Origin: JAUXJB01 sp965226855
GTDB taxonomy: Bacteria; Myxococcota_A; UBA9160; SZUA-336
Reading direction: 5' to 3'
Assembly (NCBI GenBank): GCA_965226855.1
Contig: CBDDEE010000019.1
Span: 1 to 64,000, forward strand
DNA length: 64,000 nucleotides
This document shows, piece after piece, positions 24,890-32,689 of the stretch (position 1 is the first letter of the stretch; each line of letters opens with the position of its first letter). The translations under genes were made by a program, and so were the position numbers. The notes under the pieces are model-generated. The model was not told the origin of the DNA and ran no database searches. It worked only from the letters and a program-made list of their open reading frames with translations.

Positions 24890-25405
24890 CTAGCGCAGGA
24901 GTGCTTCGAGGGCGAAGACGTGGGGGTCTTCTGCTTCGATCTCGCGCAGCGCCTGGGCTAGACGCAGTACGTACTCCTGGTTCGCGCCGCTCGGTCCGGA
25001 GGCATCCCTGACCTGCGCGGCGATCTCCGTCAGATCCGCGGGTCCCAAGAAGTTATGGTTCGAAGGCGTAGCGATGTAGATCAGCCCGTCGGTGCGCTCG
25101 CCGTCCCGGAACTCTAGCGTCACGTCCCGCCGGGCGTAGCCCCCGCGTTCGCGGTGGTCGAGCCGATCGAGGGTGGCGCCGATGTCCCCGCCCTCTACGC
25201 GGTAGGCCATGCCCCAGCATGTCTTGCCCTCGCAAGGGACCAGAGTCACGACCCGTCCCGGTGCCCCCGGGACCCCTCGGTGGTCGGTCGAGCCTTGCCA
25301 GAAGCGTCGCTCCCACCCTTCGATGAAGGCCGGCCGACGCTCGCTGTGGGGGAAGGCGGGACGCCAGACGAGCGAGCCGTAGCCGAAGATCCAGAGTGTA
25401 TTCAC
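24890..25405 (-). CDS. ChaC-like gamma-glutamylcyclotransferase
   Basis: A 171-residue enzyme of the family that degrades glutathione to 5-oxoproline and Cys-Gly. The substrate-binding N-terminus is 'LWIFGYGSLVWRPAF' (YGSL motif); the middle 'RRFWQGSTDHRGVPGAPGRVVTL' matches ChaC, and the catalytic acid is in 'LDHRERGGY'. The length is slightly below E. coli ChaC. The start at 25405 (ATG) begins directly at the conserved motif. It probably acts in cytosolic glutathione turnover. The neighbouring PuuD-like enzyme also acts on gamma-glutamyl bonds, a suggestive pairing. Confidence 0.9.
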   Translation of the reverse strand: MNTLWIFGYGSLVWRPAFPHSERRPAFIEGWERRFWQGSTDHRGVPGAPGRVVTLVPCEGKTCWGMAYRVEGGDIGATLDRLDHRERGGYARRDVTLEFRDGERTDGLIYIATPSNHNFLGPADLTEIAAQVRDASGPSGANQEYVLRLAQALREIEAEDPHVFALEALLR

Positions 25406-25576
25406 GGGCTGTACGATTCGCGCAGCATTCGTGGCGCGCGAAGGTAGCGCGCCTGCGCGGGGTCGAGCATCCTCGCGGCGGAAAGCCCGAATACCCCTCG
25501 AGATCCGGAACGCGACTGGCGCAGACCTGGCACAGCTGACCCGAGCTGTACAAACACCGCCTCCGCAATGTCTGCA

Positions 25577-26290
25577 TCAAGGCGCTCCTTGCCGGTACAG
25601 CTCGGCTGCGGAGACGAACGCGCGGAACAGCGACTCGCGATGCGTTGCCGCCAGCTTCTCCGGATGCCACTGCACGCCGAGGGTGAATGCGGCGCCGCAT
25701 GTCTCGACTGCCTCGATCGTTCCGTCCGGTGCACGCGCAGCGACGCGTAGGCTCGGCCCGGCGTCCGCGATGCCCTGGTGGTGCAGGCTGTTCACGGGAT
25801 CTGGGGCCTCGCCCAGGACGGAGGCGAGTCGGGTGCCTGGCTCGACGGAGATGGCGTGCCGATCGGAAAGCTCGAGCTTGTGCGGAGCGGCGTCGGGCAC
25901 GTCACTCGCGATGTCGTAGTAAAGCGCGCCCCCCTCGCGAAGGACCAGGAGCTGGGCGCCGTAGCAGATGCCGAGCACGGGCAGATTCCGCCTGCAGGCC
26001 GCGTCGAGCAGCGCGCGATCGAAGGCCAGCTGATGCTCCGGCGTCGGATCGAAGCGCACGTGCGCGGGGTAGGGGACGGGCGGAGGGATGTCGTCGCCGC
26101 CCGGCAGCAGCAGAGCGTCGATCTTGCGGACGAACGCGTCGGGATTGCTCGAGGGCGGCAGGTAAAGCGGCAGCGCGCCGGCGGCGCCGAGCGCGCTCGC
26201 GTAGCTCGCATCGACGTAGTGATACGTGCGACCGCTGCGCCACCTGCCTCGATCGTCGAGGCAGGTCGGCATGCCAATGACGGGTCCCAT
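25577..26290 (-). CDS. class I glutamine amidotransferase-like (PuuD-type) hydrolase
   Basis: A 237-residue member of the gamma-glutamyl-GABA hydrolase family. The nucleophile elbow is 'LGICYGAQLLV' (catalytic Cys), and 'LGVQWHPEKL' provides the His and Glu of the triad. The early signature 'LLLPGGDDIPP' is typical of PuuD. It cleaves gamma-glutamyl amides; the exact compound is unknown. It begins with ATG at 26290 and reads toward the ChaC-like gene (171-bp gap). A decayed repeat copy and the pspA terminator separate it from the next gene. Confidence 0.9.
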   Translation of the reverse strand: MGPVIGMPTCLDDRGRWRSGRTYHYVDASYASALGAAGALPLYLPPSSNPDAFVRKIDALLLPGGDDIPPPVPYPAHVRFDPTPEHQLAFDRALLDAACRRNLPVLGICYGAQLLVLREGGALYYDIASDVPDAAPHKLELSDRHAISVEPGTRLASVLGEAPDPVNSLHHQGIADAGPSLRVAARAPDGTIEAVETCGAAFTLGVQWHPEKLAATHRESLFRAFVSAAELYRQGAP

Positions 26291-26305
26291 GCGCGGAGAG
26301 TAGGC

Positions 26306-26364
26306 CTTGCGGGACCCTCAGGCCTACAGTCTTCGCTTTGCGTATGGCTCCGCGGCACTTGCAC
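26306..26364 (+). repeat. dispersed repeat, decayed copy
   Basis: It begins 'CTTGCGGGACCCTCAGGCCT' and ends 'CTCCGCGGCACTTGCAC', matching the ends of the family core with a shortened, diverged middle. It was recognised only by comparison with the clearer copies (for example 37264-37358). Confidence 0.5.
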
Positions 26365-26379
26365 TTGTGGGTGCCGACA

Positions 26380-26414
26380 CAGAGAAAGCCCCCGAAGCGG
26401 CGGCTCCGGGGGCT
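26380..26414 (-). terminator. Rho-independent terminator of the pspA operon
   Basis: On the minus strand the arms AGCCCCCG (26414-26407) and CGGGGGCT (26394-26387) pair perfectly around a 12-base loop, and TTTCTCT follows. It lies 22 bp past the pspA stop codon. A GC-rich stem directly before a T-rich tract is the classic intrinsic-terminator layout. Confidence 0.75.
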
Positions 26415-26435
26415 ATCCTTGGGTGATGAATGTGC

Positions 26436-27185
26436 TCAGTTCGGAGAGACGCTGATCACTCTGCTCTTCTCCGCCTCGGGCTGCGGCAGGCTCTCGAGTC
26501 GGAGTGAGCGCTTCATCTCCTCGAGCTCGCGGCGTGCACCCTCCAGACGCGCCTCGGCTCGGATCTGCTTCATGCGCTTCTGCAGTCCCCCGTCCTCCAC
26601 CTCGAGCTCCACACGGCCTTCTGCTTCCAGATGGCCGATGTGCTCGCGGACGGACTCGAGGGCGCGCATGTCGCCCTCTACGGACAGGCCCTCCAGGGCG
26701 TCCTGGATGCGGCGCCTGGCGCGAGAGCTGGCCAGCGATGCGAGCATCCGTACCTTCTCGCGCTCGAGCGCCTGTATCTCGCTGCGGAATGTGACCAGGT
26801 TCTTGCGCGCGCTGTCGACCTCGCGCCGAACGTCGTCGAGCTCTCCCTCGGAGCGCTCGAGGTCCCCCTGCAAGGAGTCCCTGTGCGAGATGAGCGCGAG
26901 TGCGACCTCGTCGTCGCCGCGCTTCACGGCACGGTCGATGTCCTCGCGCACGCGGATGACCTCGCTGCGGCGTTCGCGGATCTCCGCCTGCAGCTTGTTG
27001 CGCATGTACAGGATCCCGGCCACTGCCTGCTTGAGCTGCGCGTAGTGGCTCATGCGCGCCTGGATGGCGCTCTCATATACGGCTCTCGGGTTCTCGTGCT
27101 CGCGGTCCCGGATCCAGCTTCCGAACGCTCCCTGGATGAGACTCTTCACGCGCCCGAAGAAGCCGCGCGGTCGTTCGATCGTCAT
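26436..27185 (-). CDS. pspA: PspA/IM30-family membrane-stress protein
   Basis: A 249-residue, almost wholly helical protein of the ESCRT-III-like PspA/Vipp1 family, which coats and stabilises the inner membrane. The N-terminus 'FFGRVKSLIQGAFGSWIRDREHENPRAVYESAIQARMSHYAQLKQAVAGI' corresponds to the amphipathic helix and first hairpin; a long coiled-coil covers about 60-235. The ATG at 27185 overlaps the stop codon of the upstream gene by 4 bp, so the two are translationally coupled. The C-terminal 25 residues are charged and unlike classical PspA. The longer frame upstream is inside the partner gene. Confidence 0.85.
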   Translation of the reverse strand: MTIERPRGFFGRVKSLIQGAFGSWIRDREHENPRAVYESAIQARMSHYAQLKQAVAGILYMRNKLQAEIRERRSEVIRVREDIDRAVKRGDDEVALALISHRDSLQGDLERSEGELDDVRREVDSARKNLVTFRSEIQALEREKVRMLASLASSRARRRIQDALEGLSVEGDMRALESVREHIGHLEAEGRVELEVEDGGLQKRMKQIRAEARLEGARRELEEMKRSLRLESLPQPEAEKSRVISVSPN

Positions 27186-28033
27186 GCCTGTTCCTCCCTG
27201 TTCTTTGAAAGAATGAGTTCCTTGTCGTCGCGCGAGCCCGGGCCAGCTCCGTTGTGACGGATCCTCACCCAGACCTGCGTGCGGGCCAGGTTCTCTCCCA
27301 TCGCCACTTCGATGCGCGGCTGCCGGGTCTGGCACGCCTCGAGCGAGTCGATTGCCGACTCCAGCACCTCGCGAAAGGCGGTCGCCAGCTGGCGTGCGTC
27401 TGCCCGGATGCGGCCCACGCTGTCGAACTCCACGGACAGCGCGATGCCTGCCCGCTCGAGCCGCTCGCGCTGCTGCGCGAGGGTTTGCTCGAGGACGTCG
27501 GCAACGTTGAAGGTGGCGCTTGCCGCTGCGGGAGCTTCCGGGGAGCTGCTGTCTGCGCCGCTGAAGCCTTCTGCATCGGCGAGGGCATCTTGGGCGAGCT
27601 GCAGGTTGCCGGACGAGTCCGGGTCGTCGCCCACGCGCTCGAGCAGCTCACGAGCCTCGGAGAGCTCACTCGCGCCCCCGCTGCGGTGCCGAGCGTGGCG
27701 CCGCCGTACCCGCTGCGCCTGCCGTTCGAGCTCGCGCTTGGTCCAGTGCTCCCTCAGCTTGGGTGCGACGTGGAGGCGCGAGTACCGGCTCCAGAGCTTG
27801 AGCCCCCAACAGATCGCGACGATGGCTCCCACCGGTCGCACGATCCAGAGCAAGAGCATGGTGACGCCGAGATAACGGACGAACTCCTCCCAGAAGGCCG
27901 TCCTGCGAGCCGCGTAGACCTGCGCCCGCCGGTAGGCTCGGTCGTGGCGCTCGGCCCTTCGTTCGAATCCCCGCTTGACTTCGCCGTCCCAGTGACGTGA
28001 GGCGTTCATGCCCGCGGATAGAGCAAAGGCCAT
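27182..28033 (-). CDS. membrane protein with degenerate, truncated histidine-kinase ATPase domain
   Basis: A 283-residue protein with three parts. Residues about 20-50 are basic and helical. A hydrophobic hairpin (about 52-82, with 'YLGVTMLLLWIVRPVGAIVAICW') resembles 2TM-domain proteins. From about 170 ('FNVADVLEQTLAQQRERLERAGIALSVEF...IRADARQLATAFREVLESAIDSL') it follows the start of a HATPase_c domain. The N-box asparagine position is serine, the usual DNGPG of the G1 box is 'RHNGAGPG', and the chain ends soon after, so ATP binding and kinase activity are unlikely. It has no dimerisation histidine box. Coupling to pspA suggests a membrane-state sensor or PspA docking partner. Start ATG 28033; ATG 28009 is an alternative. 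Confidence 0.7.
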   Translation of the reverse strand: MAFALSAGMNASRHWDGEVKRGFERRAERHDRAYRRAQVYAARRTAFWEEFVRYLGVTMLLLWIVRPVGAIVAICWGLKLWSRYSRLHVAPKLREHWTKRELERQAQRVRRRHARHRSGGASELSEARELLERVGDDPDSSGNLQLAQDALADAEGFSGADSSSPEAPAAASATFNVADVLEQTLAQQRERLERAGIALSVEFDSVGRIRADARQLATAFREVLESAIDSLEACQTRQPRIEVAMGENLARTQVWVRIRHNGAGPGSRDDKELILSKNREEQA

Positions 28034-28090
28034 GCCGTCCGGCCGCGAGCACGGCTGGCGTCTTTTCGGGGTCCTGGTGCAGCCTCGGAG

Positions 28091-28116
28091 CTTCAGGTGC
28101 TAGCTCGCACCTGCAG
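28091..28116. promoter_or_regulatory. palindromic operator candidate between the pspA operon and htpX
   Basis: CAGGTGC (28094-28100) and GCACCTG (28107-28113) form a perfect inverted repeat with a 6-base spacer, extended by CT/AG pairs at the outer ends with one mismatch. It lies in the 154-bp gap between the divergent pspA-partner gene and htpX. The size and symmetry suit a dimeric repressor or activator site. No second copy was found in the window. Confidence 0.4.
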
Positions 28117-28187
28117 TGGATATGGGCCGCGGAGAGGCGGGCACATCCCGATTCGATAGAGTCCGTGCGATCGATCTGGAGCACGGC

Positions 28188-29075
28188 ATGAAGCGGATCC
28201 TACTGTTTCTCCTCACGAATCTCGCCATCCTCATGGTGCTGGGGACGGTCTTCCAGCTGCTGGGCCTGGAGGGCGTGCTCGACGAGCGGGGCGTCGATCT
28301 GAACCTGGGCAACCTGTTCGTGATGGCGCTCGTGATCGGCATGAGCGGCTCGTTCATCTCGCTCGCGCTGTCCAAGTGGATCGCGAAGCGCATGACGGGC
28401 GCGCAGGTGATCGCACAGCCCCGCGGCGAGACAGAGAGCTGGCTGGTGCAGAGGGTGCACCAGCACGCGGAGGCCGCGGGAATCGGTTCTCCCCAGGTCG
28501 CGATCTTCGAGTCCTCCACTCCCAATGCGTTCGCCACTGGAGCTCGCCGCAACAGCGCGCTCGTGGCCGTGAGTACGGGCCTGCTCCAGCGCATGAATCG
28601 CGACGAGGTGGACGCCGTGCTGGGGCACGAGGTGAGCCACATCGCGAACGGCGACATGGTGACGCTGGCGCTGATCCAGGGCGTGGTGAACACCTTCGTG
28701 ATCTTCTTCTCGCGCATCATTGGCCACTACGTGGACCGCGTCGTCTTCAAGACGCAGCGTGGTCACGGCGTCGCGTATTACGTGACCTCGATCGTCGCGC
28801 AGCTCGTGCTCGCGATCCTGGCCAGCGTGATCGTCATGTGGTTCTCACGTCAGCGCGAGTTTCGAGCGGATGCGGGGGGTGCCCGCCTCGCGGGGACGGG
28901 CAAGATGGTCGGCGCGCTGGAGCGCCTGAAGGCGGGGACTGAGCCGCTGCCCGATCAGCTGGCCGCGTTCGGGATCTCTGGCGGGCGCGCCGGGGGACTG
29001 CGCCGACTGTTCTCGACGCACCCGTCGCTTGACGAGCGAATCGCGCGCCTCAAGGGAGCGACTCGCGTCTCTTAG
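28188..29075 (+). CDS. htpX: HtpX membrane-bound zinc metalloprotease
   Basis: A 295-residue inner-membrane protease that degrades misfolded membrane proteins. Two N-terminal membrane helices (about 4-24 and 36-58), the zinc motif HExxH in 'VLGHEVSHIANGDMVTLAL', a further pair of hydrophobic helices, and the glutamate ligand in 'SRQREFRADAGGARL' are present, ending 'LFSTHPSLDERIARLK'. Length and order match E. coli HtpX (293). I chose ATG at 28188, where membrane-type sequence begins, over the longer upstream frame. The gene is divergent from the pspA operon, and both are envelope-stress functions. Confidence 0.95.
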   Translation: MKRILLFLLTNLAILMVLGTVFQLLGLEGVLDERGVDLNLGNLFVMALVIGMSGSFISLALSKWIAKRMTGAQVIAQPRGETESWLVQRVHQHAEAAGIGSPQVAIFESSTPNAFATGARRNSALVAVSTGLLQRMNRDEVDAVLGHEVSHIANGDMVTLALIQGVVNTFVIFFSRIIGHYVDRVVFKTQRGHGVAYYVTSIVAQLVLAILASVIVMWFSRQREFRADAGGARLAGTGKMVGALERLKAGTEPLPDQLAAFGISGGRAGGLRRLFSTHPSLDERIARLKGATRVS

Positions 29076-29301
29076 ATGCCTGTGTGCTCCGGAACATGTG
29101 GTCGAACGTGATGGCCTCGCGTTGCCAGACCCACTCGCGCGGAAGCTCGGCAGCAAGGCCTGCCCGAGGGTGCCCTGCTAGCTCGCCCGGTTCCGTGTCA
29201 TCAGAGAGCGCATCCGCGGCGAGCAGCCCCAGTAGGAAGGCCACGCTCCCGATCATGGCCGCAAGTGTCAGAGAGATCCTGCTGTCGCGTTCCTGTGTCA
29301 T
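29050..29301 (-). CDS. small single-span membrane protein of unknown function
   Basis: An 83-residue protein with a charged N-terminus, one membrane helix (about 9-29, 'LTLAAMIGSVAFLLGLLAAD') and a hydrophilic tail rich in charged residues. Its 3' end overlaps the end of htpX by 26 bp on the opposite strand. The ATG at 29301 follows a purine-rich stretch (GGAGGATCG). I recognise no family. It could be a spurious frame, but the start signal and the clean N-in membrane helix support it. Confidence 0.45.
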   Translation of the reverse strand: MTQERDSRISLTLAAMIGSVAFLLGLLAADALSDDTEPGELAGHPRAGLAAELPREWVWQREAITFDHMFRSTQASKRRESLP

Positions 29302-29464
29302 GCGTCGATCCTCCGGTCCGTAGCAGGCTGGGAGAGCGCAAGAGTCGTGCCCGGCGCGCACGCGCACTTGACGCTTGCGCGCGAGAGTCTCCGCAGGTCA
29401 CGGGGTTCAGTGCAGGCGGCAGGCTGCGATCAGGCGCGGATCTCCCGGACGAGTCAACGGAGCG

Positions 29465-30709
29465 CTAGATCACCCCGTCGGCACGGAGCCGGGCCATTTG
29501 CTCTGAGTTGCGTCCGAGCAGCTTATTGTAGATGCGCTCGTTGTCGGCCCCGAGAGCCGCGGAACCGCGCCAGATCTTCTGCGGCGTTTTCGAGAACTTC
29601 GGCACGGTTCCGACGCCTTTCAGTCGGCCGACCTGCTCGTCCTCCCACTCGATGTGAAGACCGCGCGCCTTGTAGTGCGGATCGTTGGCTGCGTCGCGCG
29701 CGTTCAGCACCGGGGAGCAGGCGACACCGGCCTCGTTCATCAGCTGCACGACCTCGCTCACCGCGCGGTCCGCGACCCAAGCGCGCAGTAGCGTGTCGAA
29801 CTCGATCCCGTGTACCTCTTCGACCTCGATGTGTGAAGCCGCCCACTTCTCGTCGGTCGGGTCAAGGCCGATCAGCCTGCAGACTTTGTCGAAGAGCGTA
29901 CCGACCGCGGCGATCACGACCCAGCCGTCCGCGGCGCGGAACACGTCGTAGGGCTGGAACGCCGGCGCCTTGTTGCCGCTACGCTCGCGAACGCTGTCGA
30001 GCTGGAAGTACTCCACCATCGTGCCCGCCAGGACCGCGTGAATCGCCTCGAACTGCGAGAGGTCGATCGACTGACCCTCACCGGTCTCGCGGGCGTGGAC
30101 CAGCGCGGCGAGCGACGAGCTCAGACAGAAGAGCGCCGTGATGTAGTCGGCGGTCCACGGGGTGGCACGCACGGGGGGTTCGGGATCGGAGAACCCGGTC
30201 TGGTACATCATGCCCCCGAAGGCCTGCCCGATCATGTCGTAGCTCGCCCGCCCCAGGTAGGCCGGGTCCCCGGTCTGACCGTACCCAGAGACGTGGCAGA
30301 TGACGAGTTCCGGGTTCCGGTCGAGCACGACCTTGTCGGTCAGGTCCCACTTCGAGTAGGTACCCGGCCGGGAGCTCTCCATCCAGATCTCCGCCCGCTC
30401 GGCGAGCTCCAGAAAGATCTCGTGACCCGCGGGGACGCTCATGTCAAGCGTGACGTGAAACGCGTTGCGTCGCTCCGCCAGCCAGCTCGTGCTGACCGGC
30501 GGGCCTTCGCCGTCCACGGTGGGGATGCGGAGCCCCACCTCGCGCCAGACGGCGTCGCCGACGCCCGGGCGCTCTATCTGGATCACCTCCGCTCCCATCT
30601 GGGCTGCCAGGGAGGCCGCGAACGGCTGGGCAATAATCGATCCCGTCGATAGGATTCGCACGCCCCGCAGGGCGCCGAACACCTCAGGGACCAGTGTCTC
30701 GGGTGGCAT
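29465..30709 (-). CDS. CaiB/BaiF-family (class III) CoA-transferase
   Basis: A 414-residue enzyme that moves CoA between carboxylic acids. The N-terminus 'GALRGVRILSTGSIIAQPFAASLAAQMGAEVIQIERPGVGDAVW' and the catalytic-aspartate region 'GRASYDMIGQAFGGMMYQTG' are typical, as is the C-terminal '...LGADNERIYNKLLG'. CaiB-like enzymes handle carnitine, bile acids, oxalate, benzylsuccinate and others; the substrate here is not evident. It lies alone between small unrelated genes, about 215 bp from the frameshifted regulator. The start ATG at 30709 has a purine-rich upstream site. Confidence 0.92.
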   Translation of the reverse strand: MPPETLVPEVFGALRGVRILSTGSIIAQPFAASLAAQMGAEVIQIERPGVGDAVWREVGLRIPTVDGEGPPVSTSWLAERRNAFHVTLDMSVPAGHEIFLELAERAEIWMESSRPGTYSKWDLTDKVVLDRNPELVICHVSGYGQTGDPAYLGRASYDMIGQAFGGMMYQTGFSDPEPPVRATPWTADYITALFCLSSSLAALVHARETGEGQSIDLSQFEAIHAVLAGTMVEYFQLDSVRERSGNKAPAFQPYDVFRAADGWVVIAAVGTLFDKVCRLIGLDPTDEKWAASHIEVEEVHGIEFDTLLRAWVADRAVSEVVQLMNEAGVACSPVLNARDAANDPHYKARGLHIEWEDEQVGRLKGVGTVPKFSKTPQKIWRGSAALGADNERIYNKLLGRNSEQMARLRADGVI

Positions 30710-30924
30710 CTTCAGGCCTCCTTCTCGTGGCGCCTACGATTCTAGACGTCTCTCGCGAGTCGTGGCACCCGCCGGAAACCTGGCGAGCACCTCCACCAGC
30801 TCAGGTGGGCCGGAGGCTGACAACGCACAGCCTCAGCCCGAGGGATGAGATTCCCGCCCGGATCGCGAGCCTGCGACGCGCCGGGCTTCCGCAGCCGACT
30901 CGATCGACCGGTCTCGGCTCCGCC

Positions 30925-32219
30925 TCACTGCATTCCGTACCGCTTGAGCTTCTTGTAGAGACACTCGCGCGTGATGCCCAGGCTTCGCGCGGTGACAATG
31001 CGGCGCTGACCGTGGCGCTCCAGTGCGCGGCGTAGCACCCACGCTTCGAAGCGGGCCATCGTCTCGCGCAGGCTCTCCGAAGAGCCGTCGCGGGCAGCGC
31101 TGGCGAGACGTCGCGAATCTGGGCTGAGAGCATCCGCGCGGTCAGCTCTGCTTCGCCCGCGGCGTGGGCGACAATGCGCGCGACCTCGTTCTCCAGCTCG
31201 CGGACGTTGCCCGGCCATGTGTACGTCTCGAGCAGACGGGCGGCATCTTCGGAGACGTCCCGAAGCGAGTCGTTGTCGGGACTGGACTCGAGAAACTGAC
31301 GTGTCAGTGGAACGATGTCCTCGCAGCGCGCGCGCAGCGGTGGCACGAAAATCGGGAAGACATTAAGCCGGTAATAGAGATCGCGCCGGAACTCTCCGAG
31401 CTCCACCGCGGGCTCTAGCTCGCGGTTTGTTGCCGCCACGATTCGCACGTCCACGTGCACCTCGCGGGTGCCCCCAAGCCGGCGGATGACACCCTCCTGG
31501 AGGGCACGCAGCAGCTTGACCTGAAAGCCTAGCGAGGTCTCGCCGATCTCATCCAGGAACAGCGTGCCCCTGTTTGCCTGCTCGAAGTGGCCGGCTCGCG
31601 AGCGTGTCGCCCCCGTGAATGCGCCCCGTTCAGAGCCGAACAGCTCGCTCTCGAGCAGCGTCTCCGGAAAGGCGGCACAGTTGAGGGCGACGAATGGCGC
31701 CCGGCGGTCGCGACCCCCCTCGTGGAGCGCGCGGGCGATCACCTCCTTGCCCGTGCCAGTCTCTCCTTGAATCAAGACGGTGGCTCGACTCCGCTGCGCC
31801 TTCTCGACGAGCTGCAGAACCGCCCGCATCGCTGGACTCCGAGCGACGATGCCTTCGACGCCTCTCGGGCGCCGGTTGCCGTGAGCGCGCGGCTGTAGGC
31901 TGTCCACTCGCGCTATCAAGTTGGCGCGGGCCGATGCGTTTCGTACGATGAGCTCCTCGACGCCCAACCCGAACAGCTCGGAAGCCTCCGGGAGCTCCGT
32001 GGTCTCGACCAGCGCGAGCACGGGGAGGCGGTTGCGTCGCCGCCGTAGCCAGCGCGCGTCTGCGAGCGCGTCCTCGAGAGTCCGTCGATCCAGGCAGATC
32101 GCTCGAACCCCACCTTCTGCCAGGGCAGTTGCCGCCTCCTCCCGGTCTGCGGCCACGCACAGAGATCCGTCCATCCCCGACTCCGACGAATCGGAGACGA
32201 TGAGTATCCGATCGCTCAC
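30925..32219 (-). pseudogene. sigma-54-dependent (NtrC-type) activator, frameshifted before its HTH
   Basis: The gene encodes a degenerate receiver-like N-terminus (about 1-105), then a AAA+ domain with Walker A 'GETGTGKEVIARAL', the sigma-54 contact 'ERGAFTGATRSRAGHFEQA', Walker B 'GTLFLDEIGE' and 'YTWPGNVRELENEVARI'. Shortly after, near 31085-31125, the frame is lost. The original frame continues as unnatural sequence to 30801, while a neighbouring frame carries the expected Fis-type helix-turn-helix ('SSESLRETMARFEAWVLRRALERHGQ...SLGITRECLYKKLKRYGMQ', stop 30925). The start is GTG at 32219, after a GGGAGGCGAGAG site. Either this is a true single-base indel or a sequencing error. As read, the product cannot bind its enhancer normally. 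Confidence 0.85.
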
Positions 32220-32356
32220 CTCTCGCCTCCCAACACCGGAGAACGAGAGCAAGCGCCATGCCTGCTTGGCGGCCCCGGGAGACGCTCGCGAGCACACTCT
32301 GTGACGCGTAGTTCGCCAGATCCGGCCGAGCCGCAGCCGATACCGCGCAGTATTGC

Positions 32357-32385
32357 TTGACCGTCCGGGGCACGGTGTGTACAGT
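32357..32385 (+). promoter_or_regulatory. sigma-70-type promoter of leuA
   Basis: TTGACC (32357-32362), a 17-base spacer and TACAGT (32380-32385) form a good -35/-10 pair. It would start transcription near 32392, leaving a leader of about 300 nt before leuA. The leader contains a short reading frame and stem-loops. Confidence 0.6.
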
Positions 32386-32512
32386 CCCGCCTCGATGTCG
32401 CGAACCGACCGACAGATTCTCGCGGAGAAGCTTAGCGGCCCGGTGTCCTGAGGGGCGCCGGGATATCCCTTCCTCTTCCGAACTCTGTCTGTCTCTGAAA
32501 GGTTCGCACACC

Positions 32513-32605
32513 ATGAGCGTCTTCCATGTCTCCCGACGCTTCCCTTCTCTCGGCCTCGGCCTTAGTGGCGGTCGTCGGCCAGATGTGGCCGGCCGGCGGC
32601 CGTAA
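32513..32605 (+). CDS. candidate leader peptide upstream of leuA
   Basis: A 30-codon frame with its own ribosome-binding site (GAAAGG, 12 bases before ATG). It reads MSVFHVSRRFPSLGLGLSGG, then RRPDVAGRRP. Three leucine codons (CTC, CTC, CTT) alternate with glycine in 'SLGLGLSGG', directly before complementary GC-rich segments. Leucine codons placed just ahead of alternative hairpins, upstream of a leucine-biosynthesis gene, are the signature of ribosome-mediated attenuation. The leucine run is less dense than in textbook examples, so the call is an inference. Confidence 0.5.
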   Translation: MSVFHVSRRFPSLGLGLSGGRRPDVAGRRP

Positions 32606-32665
32606 TCCGCGCTGCAACCGCACGAGCTTTCCGACCTTTCACCGAGACAGGTCAGTGGCCGCCGG
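32576..32665 (+). promoter_or_regulatory. candidate attenuator stems in the leuA leader
   Basis: CGGCCA (32576-32581) can pair with TGGCCG (32586-32591) as a compact hairpin. The next segment, CCGGCGGCC (32593-32601), pairs perfectly over 9 bases with GGCCGCCGG (32657-32665), close to the leuA start. The two structures are adjacent, and ribosome position on the leader peptide would influence both. No T-run follows the second stem, so control might be at translation initiation. Confidence 0.4.
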
Positions 32666-32689
32666 GTCGATCGACCGCGAGGAACGAAG

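Noticed and set aside
27955..27975. T-loop-like GTTCGAATCC suggesting a tRNA
   Set aside because: No acceptor, D- or anticodon arms can be built around it, and it lies inside the coding region of the pspA partner.
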